From positions 1 through 16,776 of the forward strand of contig JBKEDE010000057.1 of assembly GCA_047975265.1 (NCBI GenBank): a stretch of 16,776 bases of DNA, given 5' to 3'. The notes under the pieces were generated by a model. That model was not told the origin of the DNA. It saw only the letters and a program-made list of their open reading frames with translations, and did not search any database. Position numbers and translations under genes: made by a program. Shown piece after piece: positions 6,157 through 13,571 of this stretch; position 1 is the first letter of the stretch, and each line of letters starts with the position of its first letter. This DNA is from UJ101 sp047975265. GTDB taxonomy: Bacteria; Bacteroidota; Bacteroidia; Flavobacteriales; UJ101.

Positions 6157-7620
6157 TTAATACATTTTGTTAATCCAATTTTTAGCTTCCTGTTCTCTAT
6201 GAAAAGGTTCTGTTTTAATGCCATATTTTTCTTCTAAATGTTTAGCCATAGCGTCTGCTGAATACACTGAGCGATGTTGCCCACCTGTACAGCCAAACAT
6301 GATTTGAAGATTCTTAAATCCGCGTTCAATATAATCTTCTATGGTAATATCTACCACATTAAATACATTTTGAATAAATTCCGGCATACGTGTTTTATTT
6401 TCTAAAAATTTTATAACCTCCTCATCTCTACCTGTTTGCGTTTTATACTTATTTATTCTTCCCGGATTTAAAATTCCGCGACAGTCAAATACATAACCGC
6501 CACCGTTTCCTGAAGAATCTTCCGGAATTCCTTTTTTGTAGGAGAAGCTACCTACTTTTACTTTCAGTTTGGTATCTTTCGTCTTTCTTTTCAAAATAAA
6601 TTGGGTTGTAATATCGTTGGTTGTAATTTTATGTAACAGACTGGTTAGTTCGGGTATTTCAACATCGAGTGTTTTATGTTTTAAAAACCATGTTATATGC
6701 TCTAATGCAGATGCAATGCTTGTTATAAAAATTTGTTTCTTTTCAAACAAACCTCTAAAACCGTACGTTCCCAAAACTTGAATCAAACGGATTAAGACAT
6801 AACCATTATACTCTTTTTTAAAATTTTCTGTATGCAGAGGTGTTTTTAGTTGTTGATTTGCAAATAGAATGTATTCATCCAATAGCTTTTCACGCCATTC
6901 TACAGGAAGAGTAGCTCGTGCCTGCCATAACAACGAAGCTACATCATAATGTATAGCTCCCTGCATTCCTCCTTGAAAATCAATAAAAAAAGGTTCGTTG
7001 TTTTGAATTTGAATGTTACGGCTTTGAAAATCACGAAACATAAAATATTGATGTTCTGTTCGCGTTAGATAATCAATAAATGCATCAAAATCATCGGCTA
7101 ATTTTTGCTTATCATAAGAAATATTTAAAGCGTCAATAAAACAGAACTTAAAATAATACAAATCGGCAATCATGGTTTGCCGATCAAACTTCCGAGTAGA
7201 AAAGCATTTTGAATAATCTAAATTTTGATGTCCTTTGATTTGCATGAAAGCCAACTTTTTTAAGGCTTGCTTGTATAAATCATACACTTTTTCTGAATAA
7301 CGTTCCTTTTGTAACAAATTAAATAAAGAAATCTCTCCAAAATCTTCTTGAATATAAATTTTTCGATTTTCGGCGATTGCTTCAATTTTGGGACCCAATT
7401 TTTGATTTTTAAAATGTTCTGCGAAATAAAAAAAAGTTTCGTTTTCACTGACGTTATCAGAATAGGTGCCAACGTATGTTTTCTGTTGGGTATGAATCCT
7501 AAAATACGAACGATTTGAACCCGCTCCCGGCAATTGATCCACTTGCTGCACAACGATACCTTTGTCTAACAATAAAGAATGAAATGTTTCAATAATAGTT
7601 TCTATCGACATGGACTTCAA
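6157..7620 (-). CDS. AmgK-like sugar kinase fused to RapZ C-terminal domain
   Basis: This 487-residue protein has two parts. Residues 1 to about 335 form an aminoglycoside-phosphotransferase-fold kinase: a glycine/serine loop GAGSNRSYFR (32-41), the catalytic loop FRDFQSRN with D197 and N202, and the metal-binding FIDFQGG with D214 followed by HYDVASLLW. These resemble AmgK, which phosphorylates the anomeric position of MurNAc/GlcNAc. Residues about 352-487 match the C-terminal domain of RapZ: VFDCRGILNPGR (377-388) and the signature MFGCTGGQHRSVYSA (441-455). The RapZ N-terminal P-loop domain is absent. In E. coli the RapZ C-terminal domain binds glucosamine-6-phosphate and small RNAs. A plausible inference is that here it senses an amino sugar and controls the kinase. 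The gene heads the operon and is 5 bases upstream of the MurU-like gene. ATG at 7620 is used; M4 is an alternative. Confidence 0.88.
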   Translation of the reverse strand: MKSMSIETIIETFHSLLLDKGIVVQQVDQLPGAGSNRSYFRIHTQQKTYVGTYSDNVSENETFFYFAEHFKNQKLGPKIEAIAENRKIYIQEDFGEISLFNLLQKERYSEKVYDLYKQALKKLAFMQIKGHQNLDYSKCFSTRKFDRQTMIADLYYFKFCFIDALNISYDKQKLADDFDAFIDYLTRTEHQYFMFRDFQSRNIQIQNNEPFFIDFQGGMQGAIHYDVASLLWQARATLPVEWREKLLDEYILFANQQLKTPLHTENFKKEYNGYVLIRLIQVLGTYGFRGLFEKKQIFITSIASALEHITWFLKHKTLDVEIPELTSLLHKITTNDITTQFILKRKTKDTKLKVKVGSFSYKKGIPEDSSGNGGGYVFDCRGILNPGRINKYKTQTGRDEEVIKFLENKTRMPEFIQNVFNVVDITIEDYIERGFKNLQIMFGCTGGQHRSVYSADAMAKHLEEKYGIKTEPFHREQEAKNWINKMY

Positions 7621-7636
7621 ATCATTTTAATAAAAA

Positions 7637-7644
7637 CAAAGATA
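7637..7644 (-). promoter_or_regulatory. -7 box of the kinase/RapZ operon
   Basis: On the minus strand this reads TATCTTTG, a perfect TAnnTTTG match, leaving a leader of about ten bases before the ATG at 7620. I find no good -33 TTTG at the expected distance. It is the only candidate upstream of the five-gene operon. Confidence 0.45.
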
Positions 7645-7774
7645 GTAAATTTAGGTTGATACTAATTTTTATGATAAGTGATTGATTTTCTACTTGTTTG
7701 AAAATAGTGTATGCAAAACACTTAATACCAATTAATTAAATTGTTTTTTTCTTTTTCTTACAAAAGAATTCTTT

Positions 7775-7782
7775 TATTTTTG
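7775..7782 (+). promoter_or_regulatory. -7 box of the GAPDH gene
   Basis: TATTTTTG matches TAnnTTTG perfectly and lies 31 bases before the ATG at 7814. The -33 region is a T/C-rich run without a clear TTTG. The 193-base region 7621-7813 thus appears to hold two divergent promoters, and I see nothing else in it. Confidence 0.45.
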
Positions 7783-7813
7783 TTGAACCAAAACTATTTA
7801 AAAAATTATTCGA

Positions 7814-9256
7814 ATGACACCACATGATTCTTACGAACAAGAATTAAAATCTCAAACAAGAATTAAAAAAACAACGGTTAAACTCTTTAAAATTGCTCAT
7901 GATTTATGGTACAACAACTCCATTGAACTTGTTTTATTCAGAAATCAAATCCTTGACAAAAATGTAAACGAAATTATTGATTTACACCATTACGCTACTC
8001 ATTTTGTAGGAAAAAAAATTACCGTTGATGATACATTGCAAATTGCGAAAGCTATTCAGGAAGCAGATTTGAATCCTTCACGATTGGATTTAGGAAAATT
8101 GGCTTATGAATTTAACTTAGAAAATTCAGAAAATGCTACCGATTTTATTTCCAATAAATTAAGTATTGCCAAAACAACCGATTCCATCATTCCGAGAGAT
8201 ACTGTTTTGTATGGTTTCGGGCGTATCGGGCGATTATTGGCTCGCGAATTAACCAACAAAGCCGGAAAAGGAAGTCAATTACGTTTAAGAGCTATTGTAA
8301 CAAGAGGAACTATAACGCCTGAAATTTTAGAAAAAAGAGCGTCTTTATTAAAAACCGATTCGGTTCATGGATATTTTAAAGGTACTGTTTCTACCGATTA
8401 TGAAACCAATGCTTTAATCATTAATGGAAGTACTGTTTATCTTATATCTGCTAACCAGCCTGAAGATATTGATTATACAAAATACGGAATTCAGGACGCT
8501 CTGGTTATCGACAATACAGGTGCTTTTAGAGATTATGAGTCTCTAAATCGTCATTTAAAAGCAAAAGGAACTTCAAAAGTCTTACTAACCGCTCCGGGAA
8601 AAGGGGTTCCGAATATTGTTTACGGTGTTAATCATGAAGAAAATAAGCCGGATGACATTGATATTTTTTCAGCTGCTTCTTGTACAACCAATGCCATTAC
8701 TCCTGTTTTAAAAGTTATTGAAGAAGAATTTGGAATTATTCAAGGTCATTTAGAAACGATACATGCTTATACCAACGATCAAAATTTAGTTGATAATATG
8801 CATAAAAAATACCGTAGAGGTCGAGCAGCAGGATTAAACATGGTTATTACTGAAACCGGTGCCGGACAGGCTGTTGCAAAAGCCTTACCTTCGCTAAACG
8901 GAAAATTATCTTCCAATGCTATTCGAGTACCGGTTCCCAACGGCTCTCTGGCTATTTTGAATCTTCAAATTGAAAAAGAAACCACCTTGGAAAATTTGAA
9001 TAATACTATAAAAAAATATGCTTTGGAAGGTAAATTAGTAGAACAAATCAAATATTCTATTGAAAATGAATTGGTTTCTTCTGATATTGTAGGTTCTTCT
9101 GCTCCATCTATTTATGACAGTAAAGCAACTATTGTTAATAAAGGCGGTAAAAATATTATTCTATATGTTTGGTATGACAACGAATACGGATATAGCCATC
9201 AGGTAATACGTTTGGCAAAACATGTAGCAAATGTTAGACGTTACACATACTATTAA
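7814..9256 (+). CDS. gap: Glyceraldehyde-3-phosphate dehydrogenase, long form
   Basis: GAPDH oxidises glyceraldehyde-3-phosphate to 1,3-bisphosphoglycerate in glycolysis or runs the reverse in gluconeogenesis. The protein has 480 residues instead of the usual 330-340 because of an N-terminal extension of about 128 residues. The core has the Rossmann turn YGFGRIGR (133-140), the catalytic cysteine C290 in SAASCTTNAITP, the catalytic histidine H317 in TIHAYTND, and the C-terminal WYDNEYGYS (453-461). The long form is known from Bacteroidota and some other bacteria. The second Rossmann strand ends IVTRG (161-165), where NAD-specific enzymes have an Asp (usually VND or IND), so NADP use or dual use is possible. 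It stands alone, divergent from the kinase/RapZ operon. Confidence 0.94.
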   Translation: MTPHDSYEQELKSQTRIKKTTVKLFKIAHDLWYNNSIELVLFRNQILDKNVNEIIDLHHYATHFVGKKITVDDTLQIAKAIQEADLNPSRLDLGKLAYEFNLENSENATDFISNKLSIAKTTDSIIPRDTVLYGFGRIGRLLARELTNKAGKGSQLRLRAIVTRGTITPEILEKRASLLKTDSVHGYFKGTVSTDYETNALIINGSTVYLISANQPEDIDYTKYGIQDALVIDNTGAFRDYESLNRHLKAKGTSKVLLTAPGKGVPNIVYGVNHEENKPDDIDIFSAASCTTNAITPVLKVIEEEFGIIQGHLETIHAYTNDQNLVDNMHKKYRRGRAAGLNMVITETGAGQAVAKALPSLNGKLSSNAIRVPVPNGSLAILNLQIEKETTLENLNNTIKKYALEGKLVEQIKYSIENELVSSDIVGSSAPSIYDSKATIVNKGGKNIILYVWYDNEYGYSHQVIRLAKHVANVRRYTYY

Positions 9257-9258
9257 CC

Positions 9259-9278
9259 CATTCATTTTTAGTTGAATG
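9259..9278 (+). terminator. Weak hairpin after GAPDH
   Basis: CATTCA at 9259-9264 pairs with TGAATG at 9273-9278 around an 8-base loop, two bases after the GAPDH stop. The stem is short and AT-rich and has no following T-run, so support is low. Confidence 0.25.
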
Positions 9279-9306
9279 CGGTATAACATAAGCTAAAAAG
9301 TTCTTC

Positions 9307-9337
9307 TTGTATTTATATTGTTTTTTAAATAAATTTA
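9307..9337 (+). promoter_or_regulatory. Candidate promoter of the hypothetical gene at 9345
   Basis: TTG at 9307-9309 and TAAATTTA at 9330-9337 (7 of 8 to TAnnTTTG) are 20 bases apart. The leader would be very short. This would give the acquired-looking gene its own transcription start. Confidence 0.3.
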
Positions 9338-9344
9338 CCCAATA

Positions 9345-10079
9345 ATGAAACGATTGACAATAATACTCACAGTTTGCTTAGCAATTATCGCAGGACTTTG
9401 GCTTGGAAAAACAAAAGGACAACCAAAAATTGAAAGAATAAAGACTGTTTACAACAAAGACGAAGCAGAAAAGTTTGTAAAGCGACTTGATGAATTTGGC
9501 TATTTCAATTATGCTGACAATTCAGACCTTGATATTTTAAAAGCAACTTTTATTAAAGAGTTTGACCCAGAAGCAGAATTGATAACTATTTGGGACGACA
9601 ATACTCATTTGCCGAAAGACTTCAGATATTATTTCTGTGACGGAGAAGAAGTTTATGAAAAAGACGGAATTATTGGATTATTGAAAGACTTAAAAACCGT
9701 GTTTGATAAAATGAATTTCAAGTGTGACATAACAAACCACTTTGAAGAATGGGACAAGAAAAGTAAATGGCTCAATCATAGAATCACAATCAACGGAACA
9801 GAGTATATTGTTTTCAAAAACTTTAAGGGCTATGGTTGGGTCGAAGCACCATTTAGAATTGCTCAAATACTAAACATAGAACTACAAAAACAAAACATAG
9901 CTGAACAAGTTTACTTAGTTAATGGTGGTAATGACGGTAGACTTGCATTACTAACAAAAGAACAATATGATTTCATTTATTCAACATACAAGGACAAGAA
10001 TTGGAAGCCACTTGAAATTAACGAATGGGCTAACATTTCAAAACTTGATATTAAAAAATATGACTATTGGAACGAATAA
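9345..10079 (+). CDS. Hypothetical membrane-anchored or secreted protein
   Basis: I do not recognise this 244-residue protein. Residues 4-20 form one hydrophobic segment after MKR (LTIILTVCLAIIAGLWL), a signal anchor or uncleaved signal peptide, so the rest is probably periplasmic. The remainder is soluble, rich in Lys, Asp and aromatic residues, with no visible catalytic motif; NGGNDGRLALLT (193-204) is the most distinctive stretch. Codon use differs from its neighbours: 15 of 20 aspartates are GAC, whereas GAT dominates in the adjacent GAPDH gene. That is a sign of recent transfer. It sits alone between the GAPDH gene and a hairpin shared with the convergent crotonase gene. The reading frame is intact from ATG to stop, so it is likely a real gene. 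Confidence 0.7.
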   Translation: MKRLTIILTVCLAIIAGLWLGKTKGQPKIERIKTVYNKDEAEKFVKRLDEFGYFNYADNSDLDILKATFIKEFDPEAELITIWDDNTHLPKDFRYYFCDGEEVYEKDGIIGLLKDLKTVFDKMNFKCDITNHFEEWDKKSKWLNHRITINGTEYIVFKNFKGYGWVEAPFRIAQILNIELQKQNIAEQVYLVNGGNDGRLALLTKEQYDFIYSTYKDKNWKPLEINEWANISKLDIKKYDYWNE

Positions 10080-10151
10080 AAAGTCCAGACAACTTATAGA
10101 AAATCATGCAATTATGATGTATAATCCTAAAGAAAACGAATAAAAATTAAA

Positions 10152-10183
10152 AAGCCCGAAATTAATTAAAATTTGTCGGACTT
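10152..10183. terminator. Bidirectional terminator hairpin
   Basis: AAGCCCGA at 10152-10159 pairs with TCGGACTT at 10176-10183 (one C-A mismatch), and inner AAATT/AATTT can extend the stem. It lies between the convergent hypothetical gene and crotonase gene, with A-rich sequence before and T/A-rich sequence after, so it can terminate both. The rest of 10080-10217 shows no gene. Confidence 0.55.
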
Positions 10184-10217
10184 AATTTAAAATGGTGTAA
10201 ACTTGTATGTAGTTACC

Positions 10218-10988
10218 TTATTTAAATGTTGGTTTTCGTTTATTTAAAAAGGCATCAACTCCTTCTTTAAAATCAGGGTGTTTAAAACCTTTACCAAAAT
10301 GATGTATTTCTTTTTTGTATCCTTTGGGAGTTCCTGCCGAGTTAATCGCCTGGATAGCGTTTTTAATAGCATTTCCTGAGTTTTTATTAAATCGGTTCGC
10401 TATTTCTTCTGCTTTAGACAATAATTCTTTTTGAGAAGTTTTCTGATTAATTAATCCTATACTCAAAGCTCTATCTGCATCAATCATTTCCGCCGAAAAG
10501 ATAAGTTCTGCTGCAAATCCTTTTCCTACTAATTGAGGCAAACGTTGAGTCCCTCCATATCCCGGAATTAAGCCCAATGTAGTTTCAGGGAAACCGAGTT
10601 TGGCATTATCAGAAGCAATACGAATATGGCAAGCCAAAGCCAGCTCTAATCCTCCTCCTAAGGCAAATCCGTTTATAGCTGCAATAATCGGTTTCGGAAA
10701 TTTCTCAATGGTATTAAATACTTTTTTCTGGTTTTTTCCGGCTAATTTTGCACCTTGTTTTGCATTAAAATCAGCAAATTCTTTAATATCGGCTCCTGCC
10801 ACAAAAGATTTGTCACCACTTCCGGTTAAAATAATAGAGCGGATTGTCGTGTCTTTTTTTAATTCTTTTAATGTTTTTGACAAGTCGGAAAAAACTTGTG
10901 CATTTAAAGCGTTTAAAGCCTTAGGACGGTTAATGGCTACAATCGCATTTTGGTCTTTTTTTTCTACTAATATAGTTTCTAAATTCAT
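10218..10988 (-). CDS. Enoyl-CoA hydratase (crotonase)
   Basis: This 256-residue protein is a complete crotonase that adds water to trans-2-enoyl-CoA in fatty acid or amino acid breakdown. The oxyanion-hole segments are AGADIKEF (64-71) and GFALGGGLELALACH (107-121). Both catalytic glutamates are visible, E115 in GGGLELA and E135 in FPETTLG, followed by the GYGGTQRLP signature (143-151). The start at ATG 10986-10988 is chosen because the longer frame adds 37 residues of non-family sequence that overlap the upstream gene. It follows the second crotonase gene by 4 bases and ends the MATE-crotonase-crotonase operon. The acyl-CoA substrate cannot be read; short-chain enoyl-CoA is typical of this close-to-consensus form. 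Confidence 0.93.
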   Translation of the reverse strand: MNLETILVEKKDQNAIVAINRPKALNALNAQVFSDLSKTLKELKKDTTIRSIILTGSGDKSFVAGADIKEFADFNAKQGAKLAGKNQKKVFNTIEKFPKPIIAAINGFALGGGLELALACHIRIASDNAKLGFPETTLGLIPGYGGTQRLPQLVGKGFAAELIFSAEMIDADRALSIGLINQKTSQKELLSKAEEIANRFNKNSGNAIKNAIQAINSAGTPKGYKKEIHHFGKGFKHPDFKEGVDAFLNKRKPTFK

Positions 10989-10992
10989 TGTA

Positions 10993-11745
10993 TTATGATG
11001 TTTTAATTTTTGATAAAGTATTTTGTGTAAATTCTGACAGAACCAAGCGTCCTGATGTTTCAGCACGGTCTTCAAATACCGCTTCCATATTGTCAGCATC
11101 CTTCCAAAAAGCTTTTTTGATTTCTGCTGAGGCTTCTAAGTTATAACGCGTCATTTCTTTGGCAAATTCAAGGCTTTCTTTTTGAATGTCTTTTGAAATC
11201 TTATGAAACAATCCTTTTTTCTTTCCCCATTTTGCCAAACGCCATTGGGTAGGGTTTAGTGTAAGTTCTGTTAAAGCATTTAGCCCGATTCGACGGCGAA
11301 CACTGGGCTCAATTACAAAAGGTCCAATCCCGATGGATAACTCGGATAATTTAACCGAAGAATTTTTGGAGGCAAATGCATAATCGCAAGCTGCAATAAT
11401 CCCAACGCCTCCACCAACCGATTTTCCTTCGATACAACCTACAATAATTTTGGGGCATTTTCGCATGGTGTTAATTACATTGGCAAATCCCATGAAAAAA
11501 GATTTTCCTTTTTCGGGAGTATCAATGGTTAGTAACTCGTCAAATGAAGCTCCAGCACAAAAAACGCGTTCACCTTTACTTTTTAATAAAACAACTTTAA
11601 TATGATTGTTTTTACCAAGGGTTTCAAAGGCTTCTGTAAGTTTCTTTAATTGAGAAGACGGCATGGAGTTACTCTTCGGATGAAAAAATTCAATGATACC
11701 CACTTCATTATCTAATTCAATATTTACATAAGGTTGTTCATTCAT
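10993..11745 (-). CDS. Crotonase-family protein lacking one catalytic glutamate
   Basis: This 250-residue protein has the crotonase fold: oxyanion-hole segments CAGASFDEL (63-71) and GKSVGGGVGIIAACD (107-121), then LSELSIGIGPFVIEPSVRRRIG (133-154). At the position equal to E115 of the adjacent crotonase there is G115, while the second glutamate is kept as E135. Loss of one glutamate is seen in crotonase members that are isomerases, lyases or of unknown activity, so simple hydratase activity is doubtful. It is a diverged paralog of the next gene, 4 bases downstream. Its ATG overlaps the MATE stop by 4 bases (ATGA), so translation of all three is probably coupled. A related acyl-CoA pathway step for the pair is an inference. 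Confidence 0.88.
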   Translation of the reverse strand: MNEQPYVNIELDNEVGIIEFFHPKSNSMPSSQLKKLTEAFETLGKNNHIKVVLLKSKGERVFCAGASFDELLTIDTPEKGKSFFMGFANVINTMRKCPKIIVGCIEGKSVGGGVGIIAACDYAFASKNSSVKLSELSIGIGPFVIEPSVRRRIGLNALTELTLNPTQWRLAKWGKKKGLFHKISKDIQKESLEFAKEMTRYNLEASAEIKKAFWKDADNMEAVFEDRAETSGRLVLSEFTQNTLSKIKTS

Positions 11746-13052
11746 GAGGTGTTATATTTTTGTCTAAATTTAATAAATAATATGGAACTTCTTATAATCA
11801 TCCAAACAAAAAATGCAATCCAAATACTGTAAAGTTTTAATTTTAACAAATCTATAAAATATAGTGTGGGTAAAAAGCCTAAAAAAGTGGCAATTAAAAG
11901 AACATTTCGTAATTCTTTTGCCTCACCCAGTCCTTTAAAAATCCCATCGAATAAAAAGGCTATTGCACAAATAGGTTGCATGAGAATAATCACCCAAAAA
12001 TGGTTTTTAAATAAGGTTAGAATAACGTTGTTTTGGGTGAATAATAATCCTAATGAATTGTACGATAAAAACATACAAAGCATGATGATAAGACTGCAAA
12101 TCAGCATAATTTTAATTAAATCACGGCTTAAAACCCAAAGTTTTTCGATGTTGTTTTCACCTTTTAATTTACCTGAAAGTGCATTTCCTGCAACAGAATA
12201 ACCATCTAATAGAAAGGCAGACAATAACCAAATTTGAATTAAAATAGCTTGGGTTGAAATATAATTTTCACCATAATTAACTGCAAATTTATTGGCAAAC
12301 CAAATGGCAATATTGAGCGAAAGTGTTCGAATAATCAGGTTAATACTCATAACGATTAATCCTTTAAAATCAGGATGAATTTTAGGATACCATTTTAAAC
12401 TGAACGGTGTTTTGTTAAACAATGTGTACAAAGAACCTAAAAACATGATGATTTGTGCTATAATGCTGGCATAAGCAATGCCTTGAACGCCCCACTTAAA
12501 AACATATACGAAAAGCAAGTCCAGTACAATATTAACAACTCCACCCGTAAGCCCGATATACATAGCCCATTTGGTGTTTTGATAACCTCTAAAAATACCG
12601 AAGATTGTAAATGTCAGTAGCGTGAAAGGAAATCCCCAGACTCGAATTTGAAAATAATCGGATGTAAGTTGTAGGATGGTGCCTTTTGCACTTTGTATTG
12701 AAAAGATAAATTCAGTAAAAATAAAAGCTGTTAAAGCAATGCTTATTCCCAAAACCAAATTCATATAAAAGGTTTGAGATACTAACGGACGGATGTAATC
12801 TATTTGATTTTTTCCATAGTTAATGGCAACATAAGAAGAAATTGCCGAACGGGTTTGTGCAAAAATCCAAACAAAAGCAGATAGCAAAGCACCGGCAAGA
12901 CCAATAGCTCCCAAATAAGGTAAATGATTGCTTTCTATTAAATTGATTTTTCCGGCAATAATTGTATCTGTTATTGAAATAATCGGTTCAATAATACCGG
13001 CAAAAATTGCAGGGATAGCCAGTTTGTTTATTTCGGAAAAAGATACTTTCAT
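11742..13052 (-). CDS. MATE-family efflux transporter
   Basis: This 436-residue integral membrane protein is of the multidrug and toxin extrusion (MATE) family, exporting cationic compounds with Na+ or H+ as counter-ion. About twelve hydrophobic segments can be counted. Typical elements are the N-terminal LAIPAIFAGIIEPIISITDTIIAG (family motif with the conserved Pro and TDT) and the mid-region FGIFRGYQNTKWAMYIGL. The second half carries the matching FDGIFKGLGEAKELR. The start is ATG 13050-13052; a frame start at 13064 would need TTG. It is the first gene of an operon with two crotonases, an odd pairing with no obvious link. A DinF-like member of the family is also possible. Confidence 0.92.
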   Translation of the reverse strand: MKVSFSEINKLAIPAIFAGIIEPIISITDTIIAGKINLIESNHLPYLGAIGLAGALLSAFVWIFAQTRSAISSYVAINYGKNQIDYIRPLVSQTFYMNLVLGISIALTAFIFTEFIFSIQSAKGTILQLTSDYFQIRVWGFPFTLLTFTIFGIFRGYQNTKWAMYIGLTGGVVNIVLDLLFVYVFKWGVQGIAYASIIAQIIMFLGSLYTLFNKTPFSLKWYPKIHPDFKGLIVMSINLIIRTLSLNIAIWFANKFAVNYGENYISTQAILIQIWLLSAFLLDGYSVAGNALSGKLKGENNIEKLWVLSRDLIKIMLICSLIIMLCMFLSYNSLGLLFTQNNVILTLFKNHFWVIILMQPICAIAFLFDGIFKGLGEAKELRNVLLIATFLGFLPTLYFIDLLKLKLYSIWIAFFVWMIIRSSILFIKFRQKYNTS

Positions 13053-13112
13053 AAAATAAAGCAAATTTCGTAAATGTTTTATAAATTAATCTCTTTTGAA
13101 CTTTCTATTTAG

Positions 13113-13120
13113 TATATTTG
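13113..13120 (+). promoter_or_regulatory. -7 box upstream of the 13140 gene
   Basis: TATATTTG matches TAnnTTTG perfectly and leaves a leader of about 13 bases to ATG 13140. A TTTG at 13095-13098 is only 14 bases upstream, shorter than usual, so the -33 element is uncertain. Confidence 0.4.
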
Positions 13121-13139
13121 TTAAAAAAATTTAGATTTA

Positions 13140-13544
13140 ATGAATCTTACGCGGGCTTTTATTATTTTTATCGGAGTTACACTGGTACTGATGCTGATGC
13201 ATTTTATCGTTGTGTACGCTATATCTGATAATGATATTCCGGTTTTATACAATATCTACGGCTTTGCTTATTTAGTAGGGATTCCTGTTTTTGGCATCTA
13301 TCTTTTTATAGAAACGAAGTACAGCAAATATTTAAGTTATGCCTATTTTTTTTTAAATGTATTAAAAACAGCATTAATTATTGTTTGGATTTTATACTTA
13401 ATCAGATTATTAGAATTGGATGTTACAAATACTTTCATCAATCTTATAACTGTCTTTTTTGTATTTATGATCGGTGAATTAGTTCCTCTCTTTAAATTAA
13501 TCAACAGTAAAAAAATACAATTTATTCCAACTAAAAATCGTTAG
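13140..13544 (+). CDS. Hypothetical four-helix membrane protein
   Basis: This 134-residue protein is almost wholly hydrophobic with four probable membrane helices: about residues 5-28 (AFIIFIGVTLVLMLMHFIVVY), 38-56 (YNIYGFAYLVGIPVFGIYLF), 66-88 (LSYAYFFLNVLKTALIIVWILYL) and 98-118 (FINLITVFFVFMIGELVPLFKL). The C-terminus is basic (INSKKIQFIPTKNR), favouring a cytoplasmic tail. I see no catalytic motif and do not recognise the family. It lies 27 bases upstream of nadC on the same strand, so the two are probably one operon and the gene may be of a kind often found next to nadC in this lineage, which I cannot confirm here. Confidence 0.75.
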   Translation: MNLTRAFIIFIGVTLVLMLMHFIVVYAISDNDIPVLYNIYGFAYLVGIPVFGIYLFIETKYSKYLSYAYFFLNVLKTALIIVWILYLIRLLELDVTNTFINLITVFFVFMIGELVPLFKLINSKKIQFIPTKNR

Positions 13545-13571
13545 TATTTTTTTGCTTAAAAATTACGGTAT

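Noticed and set aside
10600..10998. 132-codon plus-strand frame inside the crotonase gene
   Set aside because: It is antisense to a gene with full catalytic motifs; length is explained by low stop frequency on the opposite strand.
11062..11099. Longer start for the downstream crotonase (from 11099)
   Set aside because: It would overlap the upstream crotonase by over 100 bases and add residues foreign to the family; ATG at 10988 fits the family N-terminus.
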